Assembly (NCBI GenBank): GCA_019925095.2
Contig: CM034412.1
Coordinates: forward strand, 14,422,001 to 14,486,000
DNA: 64,000 nt
Direction of reading: 5' to 3'
Origin: Dendrolimus kikuchii
Taxonomy: Eukaryota > Arthropoda > Insecta > Lepidoptera > Lasiocampidae
This document shows positions 53,525 to 64,000 of the stretch, in pieces. The notes below the pieces were generated by a model. It ran no database searches. It was not told the DNA's origin and saw only the letters and a program-made list of their open reading frames with translations. A program made the position numbers and the translations under genes. Within the stretch, counting starts at the first letter, position 1, and each line of letters starts with the position of its first letter.

Positions 53525-54959
53525 TATGTCTATATTTTGCTATTCATTCACTCGCCTTACGATCGGTTAAATTTTGGCCTTACTTGTATGGAGCGAACAA
53601 CACGCGTCATATCGGTCATCCACGGGACCCGAAGGCGGGCGAACGTCGTTGACGATTGTGCCTTTATTACGAACTTTCGAGACAAAATCGCGGCTCACCT
53701 ATAAGTAGAGAATAAAATGAAATATCGTACGAATTGTTAACTTCGATGGCGGACCGGTCACGCTTGGAGATGTTCATGGGAACAGCATGAAATTCATAAC
53801 CGTATTGATTGATTGAAGAAGAAACGTTCCGCTTGCAATAACGTAATATGTACAGTTACGTGTAAGTTGGGATCAAGCAGTCGTAACTAGCGTAAGCATT
53901 GAAGTTAAGAGTGCAGATAGGTCTGTGCTTGAGGGTTGCGCAAGTTTATCATTGTACTAGGACATGCCTGGGACTTCGTCCATGATTGACTTCAAATTCC
54001 CACCGTATTCTAGGGACACAAGGTAGCGCAGCATTTATAAAAGCATGCAAGCTATCGTTTTAGTGGGAAGTGTGTCGGAATAAGCTAATTTGTAGACACC
54101 CGAACAACTATAAACTGCTTTGAACTACTCCCAGGAAAATTCCCGAGATAAAAAATATCCCACATTTTATGACATAAAATTTGCTATCAATCAGTCAACA
54201 AATCATTTTTTTTTAAATATTATTATTAATATCTCTACGGACTCGAGTTCCGTGCCCTTTTTTACTACTTAATTTCTATATAAAATTTTAGACTCCATAC
54301 ACGCTTATTGTTTATTTGTATAACTATCCCACGGGAACTCTTTAACTTTTCGGGATCAAAAGTATCCTATATCCTGACCAGGGATATAAGCTACTACCAC
54401 ACAAAATTTCATTTAAATCGGTCCTGTCGTTTCGGAGATTAGCCCGTCAACAAATCATATTTAAATTCGAATTTTTAATATTTTTTTAATCTAGCCATTT
54501 TAACGCCGCTTATGATTAGCTACATTAGTGTATATATGTACATACATTATCTGTCAATGTTTAACATCATTAACAATTAATATCAATGACGCTTCACAAA
54601 TACCGCATTAAAACCATTAGCTACATTACGTGAAACGATCACTATCGCAACATTATCCCAGATGGAGCATGGACATCAGATTTTTTTTTTTTATTGAATT
54701 TGTAGCACACAATCTTTCAAGACAGGAATGGAAAACAGAACATATCAAGAAAACACGCGCAGGCCGGCTGTGTGTATATCCAATTGGGTCGGAGACGCGA
54801 AAACAGCTTCTGATTATACACTCGAGTTTATTCCAGATTCGTGTCACGATTTTGTTTGCATTCAGACATGGTGACCATAATTCACTGTATCCGCTACAAA
54901 AACTATATAATATGTATATATAGGTACTCATTTTAACAGTACTGTTAACGTTAAGGACC
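53525..54959. other. unassigned DNA
   Basis: No element termini or credible genes. CTCTACGGACTCGAGTTCCGTGCCC near 54231-54258 is the inverse of text at 25511-25545. ORFs at 54630-54923 and 54653-55060 overlap on opposite strands and lack motifs. Confidence 0.4.
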
Positions 54960-55170
54960 TTAGAATAGATAGGGTTGGAGGAGCGAGATGGAATGCTCCT
55001 CCGTCTCAAAGGAAGGTCTTCCAGCGAGGCTAATGTTGTTCCTCGCAGGCCTAGGCCCATCTGTTATACTTGAAATTTTGTATATATTCTTTGTATGTTT
55101 CGAGAAACGTTTGTGACATCAATTATTGCACAGCGCCATCTATTGGCTTGTAAGTGTTCCACTACAATAT
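54960..55170 (-). repeat. ~210-bp repeat, inverted partner of 47041-47288
   Basis: GAGATGGAATGCTCCTCCGTC, GTTCCTCGCAGGCCTAGGCC and CTATTGGCTTGTAAGTGTTCC. Confidence 0.8.
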
Positions 55171-55786
55171 AATAATCCGAACTAACTTAAAAAATGTCTT
55201 ATTTGACCACCAAATTCGCCAGAAATGTAACACTTTTTATATCTTGTCTTGAAAAATACTTTTTCTTTCTTTCTTTCTTTCTTTCTAATATGATGCTTGG
55301 TTGACGTATTAGTTACGGCCAAGGACTTTAGAAACACTTTGGTAGATCCCTTGCATAGACAAATCTACGGGTTAATTACCACTGACAAAAGAGTATTTAC
55401 TTATTGAAAACCCACACGTAAATGACAAACATGACAATTCCAAAAAGGTTCTGTTTTAGCCGAAACGGCCGCAGAACCCTAAAACAGCTTATTAAACTGG
55501 ATCATAATATGAATTTAATGGTTACCCTATCGTATAATTGGTATTGAGATCTGATCTCAGAAAAGAAATTGCTGCTTACAGCACGACATGGCCGGTATAT
55601 ATGAGTTCCTAGAGATAATCACTTCCCTTGTTTGACTGTCATGGCGAATACGATTTCCTGTAATTTCCATTTAATGAGAACCAGCAATTAACGGATTTAA
55701 TTGAGTGTTTAGACTTTATGACTATCATTTCTCTATGACATTTCTACTTTTCAATCAAGATTCAATACTCAATCATTTATTTCACA
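55171..55786. other. unassigned DNA with a (CTTT)n tract
   Basis: CTTT repeats at about 55262-55286. Also AAGGTTCTG..CGCAGAACCCT near 55446-55482, a generic inverted phrase. Confidence 0.5.
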
Positions 55787-56100
55787 CTAGCTGACCCAGC
55801 AAATTTCGTACCGCCTCAAGATTAATAAATAAAAAAGCTGAATGATAATTGCAGAATGTTTCAACTTTAATAAAAAAATGTGGTCAAAACTTAACCGGAA
55901 CGAACATCAAACGTTTGACATTCAAAACCAAAAAATTAAAATAAACTTCACTTTTAAATTTAATTTGATTTCTGAACGACTTTTAAATGTAATTGATTTC
56001 TAAACGACGGGAGGAACATCAAATATTTGACAGGTAGGAATAGTTTGTAAGGGTAAGCGAAATTGTTGTTTTTACTATATTCCAAGCAGTTTTTTCATGT
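55787..56100 (-). mobile_element. decayed Helitron 3' end
   Basis: CTAGCTGACCCAGCAAATTTCG with A on the left is a plausible reverse Helitron terminus. The body is diverged and the 5' end is not seen. Confidence 0.45.
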
Positions 56101-57079
56101 TTATTCACCTTTTAAACCTTCCCTGGTCTTCCACAAATAATTCAAAACCAAAATGAAATAAATTTATTTATTTATTTATTAATAACAATAACAATTGAAC
56201 AGTTACGGAAAAAGCTAAACTAACTTAAAAATAAGATTAAATACAAAAATAAACTAAGTAATAAATAGTAAGACCATCTTATAAATAAACTTAGCTTAAA
56301 AAAAAAATATTTGCCAAATCAGTTTTAGCGAGACTACCGAACAGCAATTGATTTATATTTATATATATATATATAGATAGATAATTATGGAACTACGTTA
56401 CAAAGGCAATTCATAATAATTAAAACTACGTTTTAACGGTTTTAAGCGGCGTACGGCGACTTTTCAATAGCCGTGATCACGGACGTCGGGCGACGGAAAC
56501 GTCGAAATAAAATTCAAATAAATAAATTTCCGCACTTAAACCGTTAACACTTAGTTTTATTTATTTGTACTAGTTCCCTAATAACCCTAATAGGGTATAT
56601 ATAGATAGCAATGTTATTGTGACGAGCGTATCGATTTCCACAAATATTATACACAATTTTAAATTCTTACTGTGTTGTCCATTTGCCAGATTAATATATA
56701 ACACTACATATTACTAGGGTTTTCCCTCGTAGATCCTAGACTACTTCGAAAAAAAAATCAATACTACATGTGTACAACTGTGAGTTTGTTTTTATTACGC
56801 TTTCACGTCCTACTGAACCGAGCATCATGAAATTTTGCATACACGTCGCCAGGGATACAGAAAAGGACATAGGGTATCGTTTCAATTCGTTTCGTAATTA
56901 ATTCGTTCGTTCTGTATCAGAACAGCAAATGAGTTTAATAAGTTAAGTAAGTTGGAAGATATAGACTTAAGACTTATTTACTAACTAACATTTTATATTA
57001 TTTATTCATTATATATTTTCATTATTCATTTTATATTTTTACACCGCCACTGTCATGTTTTAATATTTTCCTTAGTTTA
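56101..57079. other. AT-rich DNA with possible Penelope-like signature
   Basis: 56421-56530 contains AACTACGTTTTAACGG, AGCCGTGATCACGGACGTCG and GGAAACGTCGAAATAAA. The first phrase recurs at 47702 and the others resemble 3741-3790. I see no reverse-transcriptase or GIY-YIG coding sequence. Confidence 0.3.
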
Positions 57080-57204
57080 AGGGGTTGCCTGGAAGAGATC
57101 GCTTTAAGCGATATGGCCGCCCTTTGTTCAACATTTATTGTATCTAGTTTTTAAGTTTAAATTTTTGGTGAACAATAAAGTGTTTTCATTTATTCATTCA
57201 TTCA
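57080..57204 (+). mobile_element. LINE 3' tail family G, ancestral-type hairpin
   Basis: GGGGTTGCCTGGAAGAGATC, then GCTTTAAGCGATATGGCCGCC, an AACAATAAAG signal and an ATTC microsatellite tail. This copy keeps the GCCTGGAAG segment and shows the form from which the copy at 24158 departed. Confidence 0.65.
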
Positions 57205-57444
57205 TAGCTGTGCCCGCGACGTCGTCCGCGTGGAATTTGCTTTCAAAACCCTCCGATTTTGAAACATTCTTCATTGGTGCTCCGCTCCTATTGGTCTTAG
57301 CGTGATGATATATAGCCTATAGCCTTCCGCGATAAATGTACTATTCAACACAGAAAGAACTTTTCAAATCGGACCAGCGGTTCCTGAGATTAGCGCGTTT
57401 AAACATACAAACAAACAAACAAATTCTTCAGCTTTAAGTATAGA
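57205..57444 (-). mobile_element. non-autonomous Helitron (CGCGGACGACGTCGCG type)
   Basis: Starts ATAGCTGTGCCCGCGACG (CTAG with one change), has a CGCGAC..GTCCGCG hairpin, and ends with GA at 57443-57444 followed by T. Related to 8040-8212. Confidence 0.65.
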
Positions 57445-58190
57445 TAGTGTAGCATTGTTTAGCGCAAAGTTGGTCAAGTTCTATTCAAACTCGGACTTAT
57501 CAGTTAAGTACCTTATATCTATGCACATTTTCATTATTGTTTTTTTGTATAATTTTCATTTTTTTTTCTCTTTTTATTTTTACTGTTATCTGTGGAGGCT
57601 TATTAATAGCTTGTTTAAATCTATGTGATTTTTAGTTATTATTAATGACAGCTGTTAGCCCCCCAAATAGAATAAAATAAATAAAATCTTATATCCAGGA
57701 AAAGACTGTTGCGAAGGGGTACAAAAATAACTTTTAGATGATCGTTGTACAAACAGTTGTAGTATAGTTATTTAATTGCAATCAATTGATAATATCTACA
57801 TTAACGCGAGTAAAGCCCTGGACAGATACTAGTATTCTCTAAAGTAAATGTATATACGATGAATATTGGTAGAAGTTGTGTTATTTTGATTTTCACATTC
57901 CAGTCAAAGCGCGTTGTTTCTGTGAGCACTTTTAATTTGCTCGCTTTGAAACATTCTGGGTCAACTGTTTTGTCTTTGTTTGTTTTTCAACTCCATAGCA
58001 GCGCATTTTGTTTGACACAATTTCAATCGTAGCTGTATTTTCATTTTTATTTATCACATCTCATCTCTATATTGCACCGTATATTTATTCAATAAATTTC
58101 AAAAACAAGTCATTTCCTACTATATCCAAAGTATCATAATTCAAAATTGAGTTTAGTTATTTATTTATGCCTGTGTATTCTGTTATATTG
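57445..58190. other. unassigned DNA with a LINE-like tail
   Basis: GTTAGCCCCCCAAATAG followed by an AATAAAATAAATAAAAT tail near 57650-57690 looks like a LINE 3' end. Nothing else recognised. Confidence 0.4.
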
Positions 58191-58194
58191 ATAA

Positions 58195-58470
58195 AAAGCT
58201 CCCAATCATTCGAATCGTCGTTATTTGAAACTCGATGAAACGAAAAAACGACATTAAAAAGAGATAAACAAATAAATATATAGGACTAAGCCTGCGAGAG
58301 AACGATATACGAGTTTTAGATCGTATAGCACAGATATACCGATAAGAATAAGACCGATGATTAAACATAGGTCCAATTTGGACGAAATAAAACTGATAAT
58401 AATGTATTATCTGTGAGTATATTATTTGAAGTTTCACTTCTACTGCGTGTGAACACACACTACTGTCTAC
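58195..58470 (-). repeat. unclassified repeat J
   Basis: Reverse copy from TTGAAACTCGATGAAACG to TCACTTCTACTGCGTGTGAAC. Confidence 0.6.
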
Positions 58471-58790
58471 GTCACACATCTGTTGCTAATCTTCTAAAAA
58501 TTACGACGCCTTTCAAAAACAATCCCATGTTGCAGAGCAGAGGAAAATACGTCGGCGAGAAGTTCCCTCTAGATCGGTGTTGCATGCAGAAAAAAAACTT
58601 TCTTGAAAAACGTTTCATAGTCGAAGATGACAACTCAAGGAAATAACATGTTAGGAAGATTAAACTACACTGTCACAATTACCGAAATTAGTTATTTGTA
58701 GTCGTAAAAAGCGACACGTAAGAAATATCAAAATATTTGTCACTGACAATAAATAAAGATATTGCAGTGTTTTATATATATCTTATTATA

Positions 58791-59245
58791 CATACATACA
58801 AAGCTCGCTAGTTCCCTTGCGGGGTAGGCACGAACGACAGAGCGCCATTCAGGCTTATTCTTACACACCTCACTTGCTTCTTTGACATTCATAGCTCTTG
58901 TCATGCACGCTCGTCTGTTCTTAAGGCTCCTGACATCACCTTCTGCTTGTATACGATCAATTTGATCATGGAAGGTGTGTCGTGGCCTTCCACGACTTCT
59001 GCATCCATCCACTTTTGCATTGTATATCTGTTTAGTCATTCTTTCATCATGCATTCTTTCCACATGCCCGAACCACCGGAGCATTCCTTTCCTTACCTTC
59101 ACCCCGACACTCTCTTTCAGACCAGCTTTCTTTCTTACTTCAGTATTACGAACGCGGTCCGCGAGCGTCACTCCGCAGATTTTGAACAGTGCTCGCATCT
59201 CGACCGCGTTTACTTACTCTACTTTCATGCTCTTTCTTCCATACC
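58791..59245 (-). mobile_element. RTE-like LINE (B), 11-bp target duplication
   Basis: ATCTTATTATA at 58780-58790 and 59246-59256. On the reverse strand an open frame runs through the C-terminal ~130 aa (58740-59198 includes non-element 3' sequence after the lost native stop). The usual ...ARELA-stop end is changed so that translation would read into flanking DNA. Confidence 0.92.
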
Positions 59246-59516
59246 ATCTTATTATAAAATTCTAAAAATGCCGTGTCTGTATATTAAAGCTATTTGAAAA
59301 AAAAAAACAACTTGAATACGCTACAAATTGCTTTGTGGAGCTAAACCGTGGCATCACTTAGAGGTACTTGCGGAAGATCAACGCTGGTCGTAAAACTAAA
59401 CATTATGCTGAGCAAGAGCCTTTTTAGGACACCATAATTAATTGTTAGATATATTATCATGTAAGCATTTTTGTATCTTGTCGTAAATAAATATTTTTTC
59501 TTTCTTTCTCTCTTCT

Positions 59517-59925
59517 TTCTATATAAACGATGGAGAATATGATGCAATCGTTTTAGATTTCTTGTCTGTTTGTTCGGGCTTCACGTAAAAACTACTGGGC
59601 CGATTTCGATGCTAATTTCGCTGATCGGCAGAAAATACTTGGACTTAAAATCTGATCTACTTTTTATCCAAAGAATCCCGCGGGAATATTTCTAGGAATT
59701 TTTCAAAATGACTAGATTGAAAAAAGATTAGAATTCCAATGCGCTATTCTCGCTGATCGGTAGCAAATTAGCAAAACCTGGAGCGATTTTGGTGATTTTG
59801 TTTTTGTGTGTTTGAGTGGGGTCCCGGATGGTTTAAATCCACAATTGGAACCGGTAGGTGGCGCTGGGATCGGGTCTTATATTTTTATTTTTTCAGAGCA
59901 GGACAACGTCTGCTGGAGCCGCTAG
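59517..59925 (+). mobile_element. non-autonomous Helitron family H1, longer variant
   Basis: ACTACTGGGCCGATTTCG upstream, GGAACCGGTAGGTGGCGCTG, then hairpin AGCAGGACAACGTCTGCT, GGAGCCGCTAG and T. The 5' limit is approximate. Confidence 0.7.
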
Positions 59926-60817
59926 TTTAGTATAAACTAAATTAGAGCTTCCTTTGTCAAAAATAAAATATTTGACATCCGAATGAAAAATTTAGTATAT
60001 TCATCATTTATCACGTTTCAACCGTTGAGAAAATACGATAACATAAATAATTGCGATGACAGAATTTTTTTTTTGATACGAGTAACACGTCGAAAACTAA
60101 AATAAATAATGAATAAACATTCCGAGAAAGACGCGCGTGCGGTTTGTTGTCGGGTGCCAAAATTGTCACCGAGGCCGGCTTAACTAAGCGTCTTCGGCTA
60201 TTTTAAGGAAATTAGATTTCTAAGAATATAAAGGTAAATGACACAGTGCCCATGTACCGCTGTGTTATCAAAAGAAATAAAAAAAATTGAAAAAAAAGCG
60301 ACACACATTGCTTACATGTATCTTAAAAATAGAAACATATTTTGAAAATTTGTACGCAGCATTTTCAGCAAACAAGGTTTGCACTCAGCTCATTGCTGAG
60401 AGCCGGGATATAGAGCAAGAAAAATATATACGAGATTAAAATATAACACAAAATATAATTTTACATAAACAAAAAAACAAATAGCATCAAAACCAACTAG
60501 AATTTAAAAACGTATAGTTTACTTAAAAATCCCCTTCTTTTTGAAAGTCGCATAAAAATAGTAAATTATATAAAAACATGCGCACGTAAGCGGTGACAGC
60601 GCTTAAATGCGGCCAAGTAACAACGGCGGTTACAAGACCTCGTATTTTCAAAACAGCGTATATTACACTAATGGATATTATTTTAAATGTTTTTTATTGC
60701 AATAAAGTTCGATATTGTACAATAATATACAGCGGTCAGGATTTTTCATTTCAGTTAACACTGTTTTTCATCTAGCTCCCATCCGCCGAGTAACGTGCGA
60801 TAAGGAACTCCATTACA
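59926..60817. other. AT-rich unassigned DNA
   Basis: Nothing recognised. Confidence 0.35.
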
Positions 60818-61000
60818 AAAATATTTATTTGGTAATAACACGTTGCGAGATATTGCATATTAGAAAAAAAATCAATAAGTTCGTAAGAAACAATATGTCT
60901 CGCGATGGTACCAAATGGGTGCATTTCAGCAAATGCCAGACACAAATGTCTGACGCTGGTTTCCAACTGCACCCTGAGAAGGATGGATGGATACCCTACT
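60818..61000 (+). repeat. unclassified repeat, partner of 34509-34700
   Basis: GGTAATAACACGTTGCGAGA, GTCTCGCGATGGTACC and TTTCCAACTGCACCCTG align with the first copy. Confidence 0.65.
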
Positions 61001-61168
61001 GTTGTATAGAGATCACATGGTACATATGGTAACATGGATTACAGTACAGAGAACCAGAAAATGTTTAAGAAAATCAAATATAGTATGTACAGAAGAGATA
61101 AATTTTCAAGTAAGCCTCTAGGGCAAAATACAAAACTAAAAGATATAGCAGGATTCTAAAGTAAGGAA

Positions 61169-61378
61169 GGACATATTTTTAACATAGGCGGCACGGACAG
61201 CCTCCTGTACAGAGCCTGCCTGAAGGCAGAAGAAACAGCCGCTCATGTCCTACTTGAATGCGGAGAGGTGGCCCAAGACAGGGTGAAGTATCTATACACC
61301 CCAGGTAGCATCCGTGAAGTCTTTAGCGTCGTCAAGGAACTAGTAAACTTCCTGGAGGAGCTGGACTGGACGGAGTAA
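61169..61378 (+). pseudogene. LINE ORF2 C-terminal zinc-knuckle remnant
   Basis: Frame GHIFNIGGTDSLLYRACLKA then EETAAHVLLECGEV and SVVKELVNFLEELDWTE, ending at TAA 61376-61378. In R1/Jockey-type LINE proteins this region is C-x2-C followed by E-T-x2-H-x4-C. Here the first Cys is replaced by Tyr (LYRAC), while the second Cys, the ET..H and the last Cys remain. Length is ~69 codons with no start, so this is a 5'-truncated fragment. Upstream frames have stops. Confidence 0.75.
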
Positions 61379-61959
61379 ACCCTCGCCCACCCTCGCACGC
61401 AAAATAGCCGCCATGTCGTCAAGTTGCGAAAACCGCCCACTTGCAGAAGATATAGCACAAAAAAACTCAAAGGAATCTCGGGGTCCATTATCGTTCGATT
61501 TTAGTAAGGAACGCAATTGGCTGATTTTGCAAAAAAAATACACATACTGTATTAACACCAATTCATAGAGTACCCTGTAAAAATCAATTTCTATAAAAGA
61601 ATGTCAAATAGCAAATTAAATGAAATAAGAAAAAAATAACTCGCGTTAAAAGAATTTTAAATTGGAATCTTTAATTTTGTCCAAATTTTCCACTTCATAC
61701 TTCGAAATTAGAGGGGACAACCACTTTAAATGACTAGGAAAGCGGATATCTCCCACACATTAATATATATTTTCAATGATTTGCCTAAAAGTACGTGCCC
61801 ATGCAGATTGTAAAATTTAAGACCCCTACTTTTACGTACATCCGTAGTTCAATTACACATTCGTGTAGCAGTCTACGTAATACATTTTCTTGGCAAATTT
61901 CATCCATACAGAAAGTTGCCGAGAGAAATTATTACGACCTACCTACACAGACCGTTATA
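61379..61959. other. unassigned DNA
   Basis: A short GC-richer stretch after the LINE stop could be its 3' UTR. Nothing else recognised. Confidence 0.35.
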
Positions 61960-62265
61960 CGTGCAGGAACGCAGAAAGAATACAATTTCCTGCGGCCGGG
62001 CGGCCTGTCGTAAGAGGCGACAAAACAACCCACAGCCAGGTGGTAGGGTATTTGCCCGACTGGATGGCTACCACCCCTGGTTTAGAATATGCCGCCATAA
62101 GAACATTGATTTGTGTTCCGGCATAAGTGACCAGGTTCCAGTCTCCCTTAAAAAAGCAGCAGTGCATTTGTAGCACCTTTGGTGTTGCAAATGTTCATAG
62201 GCGATGGTAACCGCTTTCCATCAAATGGGCCGTCTGCCTGTCTGCTGAACTCATGCGATAAAAAA
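61960..62265 (+). mobile_element. family A repeat, near full length
   Basis: ACGTGCAGGAACGCAGAAAG to CTCATGCGATAAAAAAAT. Confidence 0.85.
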
Positions 62266-62699
62266 ATAAATTAAAAAAGAAACAGACGAACTGACGGCCA
62301 TGATGAGTTTATAAGGACTTCACTTTTACCAAAATGACTACGCAACTCTAAAATTTTTATCTACAAACCAACAAATTAAAGAAGACATAAAAAATTATAA
62401 ATAAGATTACCAAACTTCGTAAATTACGTTCAATTAAATGATGAAGCTCATAAAAAACGAACCGAAGTTTGTTCGTTGGAACCGGTTTTACCTATTACCA
62501 TCGAATGTTTATGTAAATGACCATATTTAACGAGCAATTACAAAATATTATGTAGTTCCTGTATCAATAATAATGATTGTGTTGTTTCATGCTTTCGTGA
62601 CTTTACACTACGTCGAATTAGATTTGCATCACGACGGAACGTTTACGACCAAAAAGTTAACCGTAATTCTTTAACAGAAGGTTGTACTCGTCCTTAGCC
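62266..62699. other. unassigned AT-rich DNA
   Basis: Nothing recognised. Confidence 0.35.
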
Positions 62700-63190
62700 G
62701 TAATCAAATGCAAGATTTTATTCAAAACTAGCGGCCCCGGCAGACGTTGTCCTGCTCTGAAAAAATGAAAATCAAGGACCCGATGCCAGCGCCACCTACT
62801 GGTTCCAATTGTGGATTTAAACCATCCGGGACCCCACTCAAACACACAAAAACAAAATCACCAAAATCGCTCCAGGTGATTAGGAGGATTCTAGAACCCG
62901 ATCTCAGCGTCACCTACAGGTTCCAACGGGATAAAAAGTATCCTATGTCCGTCTCCTGGTTCTAAACTACCTCCCTACCAACTTTCAGCCAAATCTTTAG
63001 TTATAAATAATGTAACTAACACGACTTTCTTTTATAATAGATTAATTCCATTTGAGAACACTTTTTGAAGGTCATAACATGTAAGTCAAAATTTAAATCT
63101 ACTTCCTATTCTATGTACACTGCTTCGCAATGCGTTATCGCTGTTTAAAGCAGAAGAGCGGCAAGAAACTCCTCAGCAACACATCTAGCA
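62700..63190 (-). repeat. repeat interrupted by Helitron, partner of 20530-20710
   Basis: The reverse strand reads GTGTTGCTGAGGAGTTTCTT..CATGTTATGACCTTCAAAAA up to 63042, then resumes as TTTTGAATAAAATC at 62727 downward. The two halves are separated by the H1 Helitron. Confidence 0.75.
62728..63041 (-). mobile_element. non-autonomous Helitron family H1, full length
   Basis: 314 bp. In reverse it starts TC (TCTATTATAAAAGAAAGTCG) and ends with hairpin AGCAGGACAACGTCTGCC, then GGGGCCGCTAG and T. It is inserted between A and T and is structurally the same as 19999-20311. Confidence 0.92.
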
Positions 63191-63251
63191 ATTTTTTTTA
63201 AAAGTTATTTATAGAAGTTGTGTTACAATTACTTTTCAAAGACTTAATGGG

Positions 63252-63561
63252 TTTTTTTATTGCAGGAGTTCAGCAGACAGGCAAACGGCCCACTAGGTGG
63301 AAAGCGGTTACCATCGCCTATGGACATTTGCAACACCAAAGGTGCTACAAATGCGCTGCTGCTCTCTTAAACGAGACTGGAACCTGGTCACCAATGCCGG
63401 AACACAACACAGGGTTGTTATGGCGGCATACTCTAGACCAGGGGTGGTCGCCATCCAGTCGAGCAAATACTCTACCACCTGGCTGTGGGTTGTTTAGTAG
63501 CCTCTTACGACAGGCCGCCCGGCCGCAGGAATTCGTATTCTTTCTCCGTTCCTGCACGGTT
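63252..63561 (-). mobile_element. family A repeat, near full length
   Basis: TTTTATTGCAGGAGTTCAGC to CCTGCACGGTTGG. Confidence 0.85.
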
Positions 63562-63679
63562 GGAACATTCCTTACATGTTATGCAAAACATAAACGTTAT
63601 ACAGAGGATAGTATGAAACCGTAACCAAAAATATTATGATACCCGAAATCTGATATCAAAATTTCGAATAGGGATGGAC

Positions 63680-63796
63680 TCTACACCAGGGGTGGCGGGC
63701 CATCTAGACGAGCAAACGTCCTACCATCTGGTTTTCGGTTGTTTAGTCGCCTGCAACTCTCGAAATTGTATTCTTTCTCTGCTCTTGCACGGACAA
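63680..63796 (-). mobile_element. family A repeat, 5' fragment
   Basis: CTCTACACCAGGGGTGGC to CTCTTGCACGGAC; more diverged than its neighbour. Confidence 0.75.
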
Positions 63797-64000
63797 TTGT
63801 ATTGCTAAAATTTTAGACGAAACGAGAGATTTCACCAACGCGTTACCGGCTTTCAAGAAATTTATGACACGCTTTTTGAAAAACTCCATATCGTAGCGCT
63901 GCGGGAAAACGTCAGCTGTGAGCTCATTCCGAATACCCGTGGTATGCAAGAAAAACGATCTTGAGAAACGTTGCGCACATGAGCGTAGTGGCTTGAGAAA
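63797..64000. other. unassigned DNA to window end
   Basis: Nothing recognised; may be the edge of another element. Confidence 0.3.

Noticed and set aside
56421..56530. Hammerhead ribozyme associated with a Penelope-like element
   Set aside because: GGAAACGTCG resembles one side of the core, but no CTGATGA segment or supporting stems were found.

Overview
This is eukaryotic, AT-rich, repeat-dominated DNA, most likely from a moth or butterfly. The lepidopteran assignment is an inference. It rests on several Helitron families, one resembling lepidopteran Lep1-type elements, on RTE-like LINE tails ending in a CATA/TATG microsatellite, and on a dense ~310-bp repeat I associate with lepidopteran introns. 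I found no convincing host protein-coding gene, rRNA gene or functional tRNA gene. Nearly every open reading frame is a remnant of a mobile element or an artefact of a tandem repeat. The window looks like intergenic or intronic transposon-rich DNA.

Layout. 1-1158: 126/128-bp minisatellite running off the left edge. 1.5-9 kb: copies of the ~310-bp repeat (called family A here), a LINE ORF remnant at 4270-4494 (-) and RTE-like LINE copies. 9-15 kb: a long foldback element, an inverted pair of ~200-bp repeats, and degraded LTR and Helitron pieces. 17.2-18.4 kb: nested inverted-repeat elements. 19-24 kb: a densely nested block with a 55-bp LINE insertion, a Helitron inside a Helitron, a tRNA-derived SINE with an LTR in its tail, and two more solo LTRs. 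24-33 kb: Helitrons, unannotated AT-rich DNA, and a solo LTR interrupted by family A. 33-42 kb: the best RTE-like copy, a hAT element with 8-bp target duplications that itself contains a LINE insertion, a SINE nested in family A, and another solo LTR. 42.8-43.1 kb: long alternating purine-pyrimidine tract. 44-46 kb: a polyA-tailed LINE end, a SINE and a LINE ORF remnant. 51-53.5 kb: a Helitron complex with an 8-bp minisatellite. 54-64 kb: further copies of the same families, plus a LINE C-terminus at 61169-61378.

How the parts relate. The biology visible here is insertion history. Several insertions can be dated relative to each other because the interrupted element can be read on both sides, or because a sibling copy in the window preserves the unoccupied site. 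RTE-like copies consistently carry 8-15 bp target-site duplications, the LTRs 4 bp, the hAT 8 bp, and the Helitrons insert between A and T with none. I did not find evidence of a new multi-gene system. The most informative material is the set of nested insertions and a few sequence-level rearrangements (templated hairpin, snap-back 5' end).
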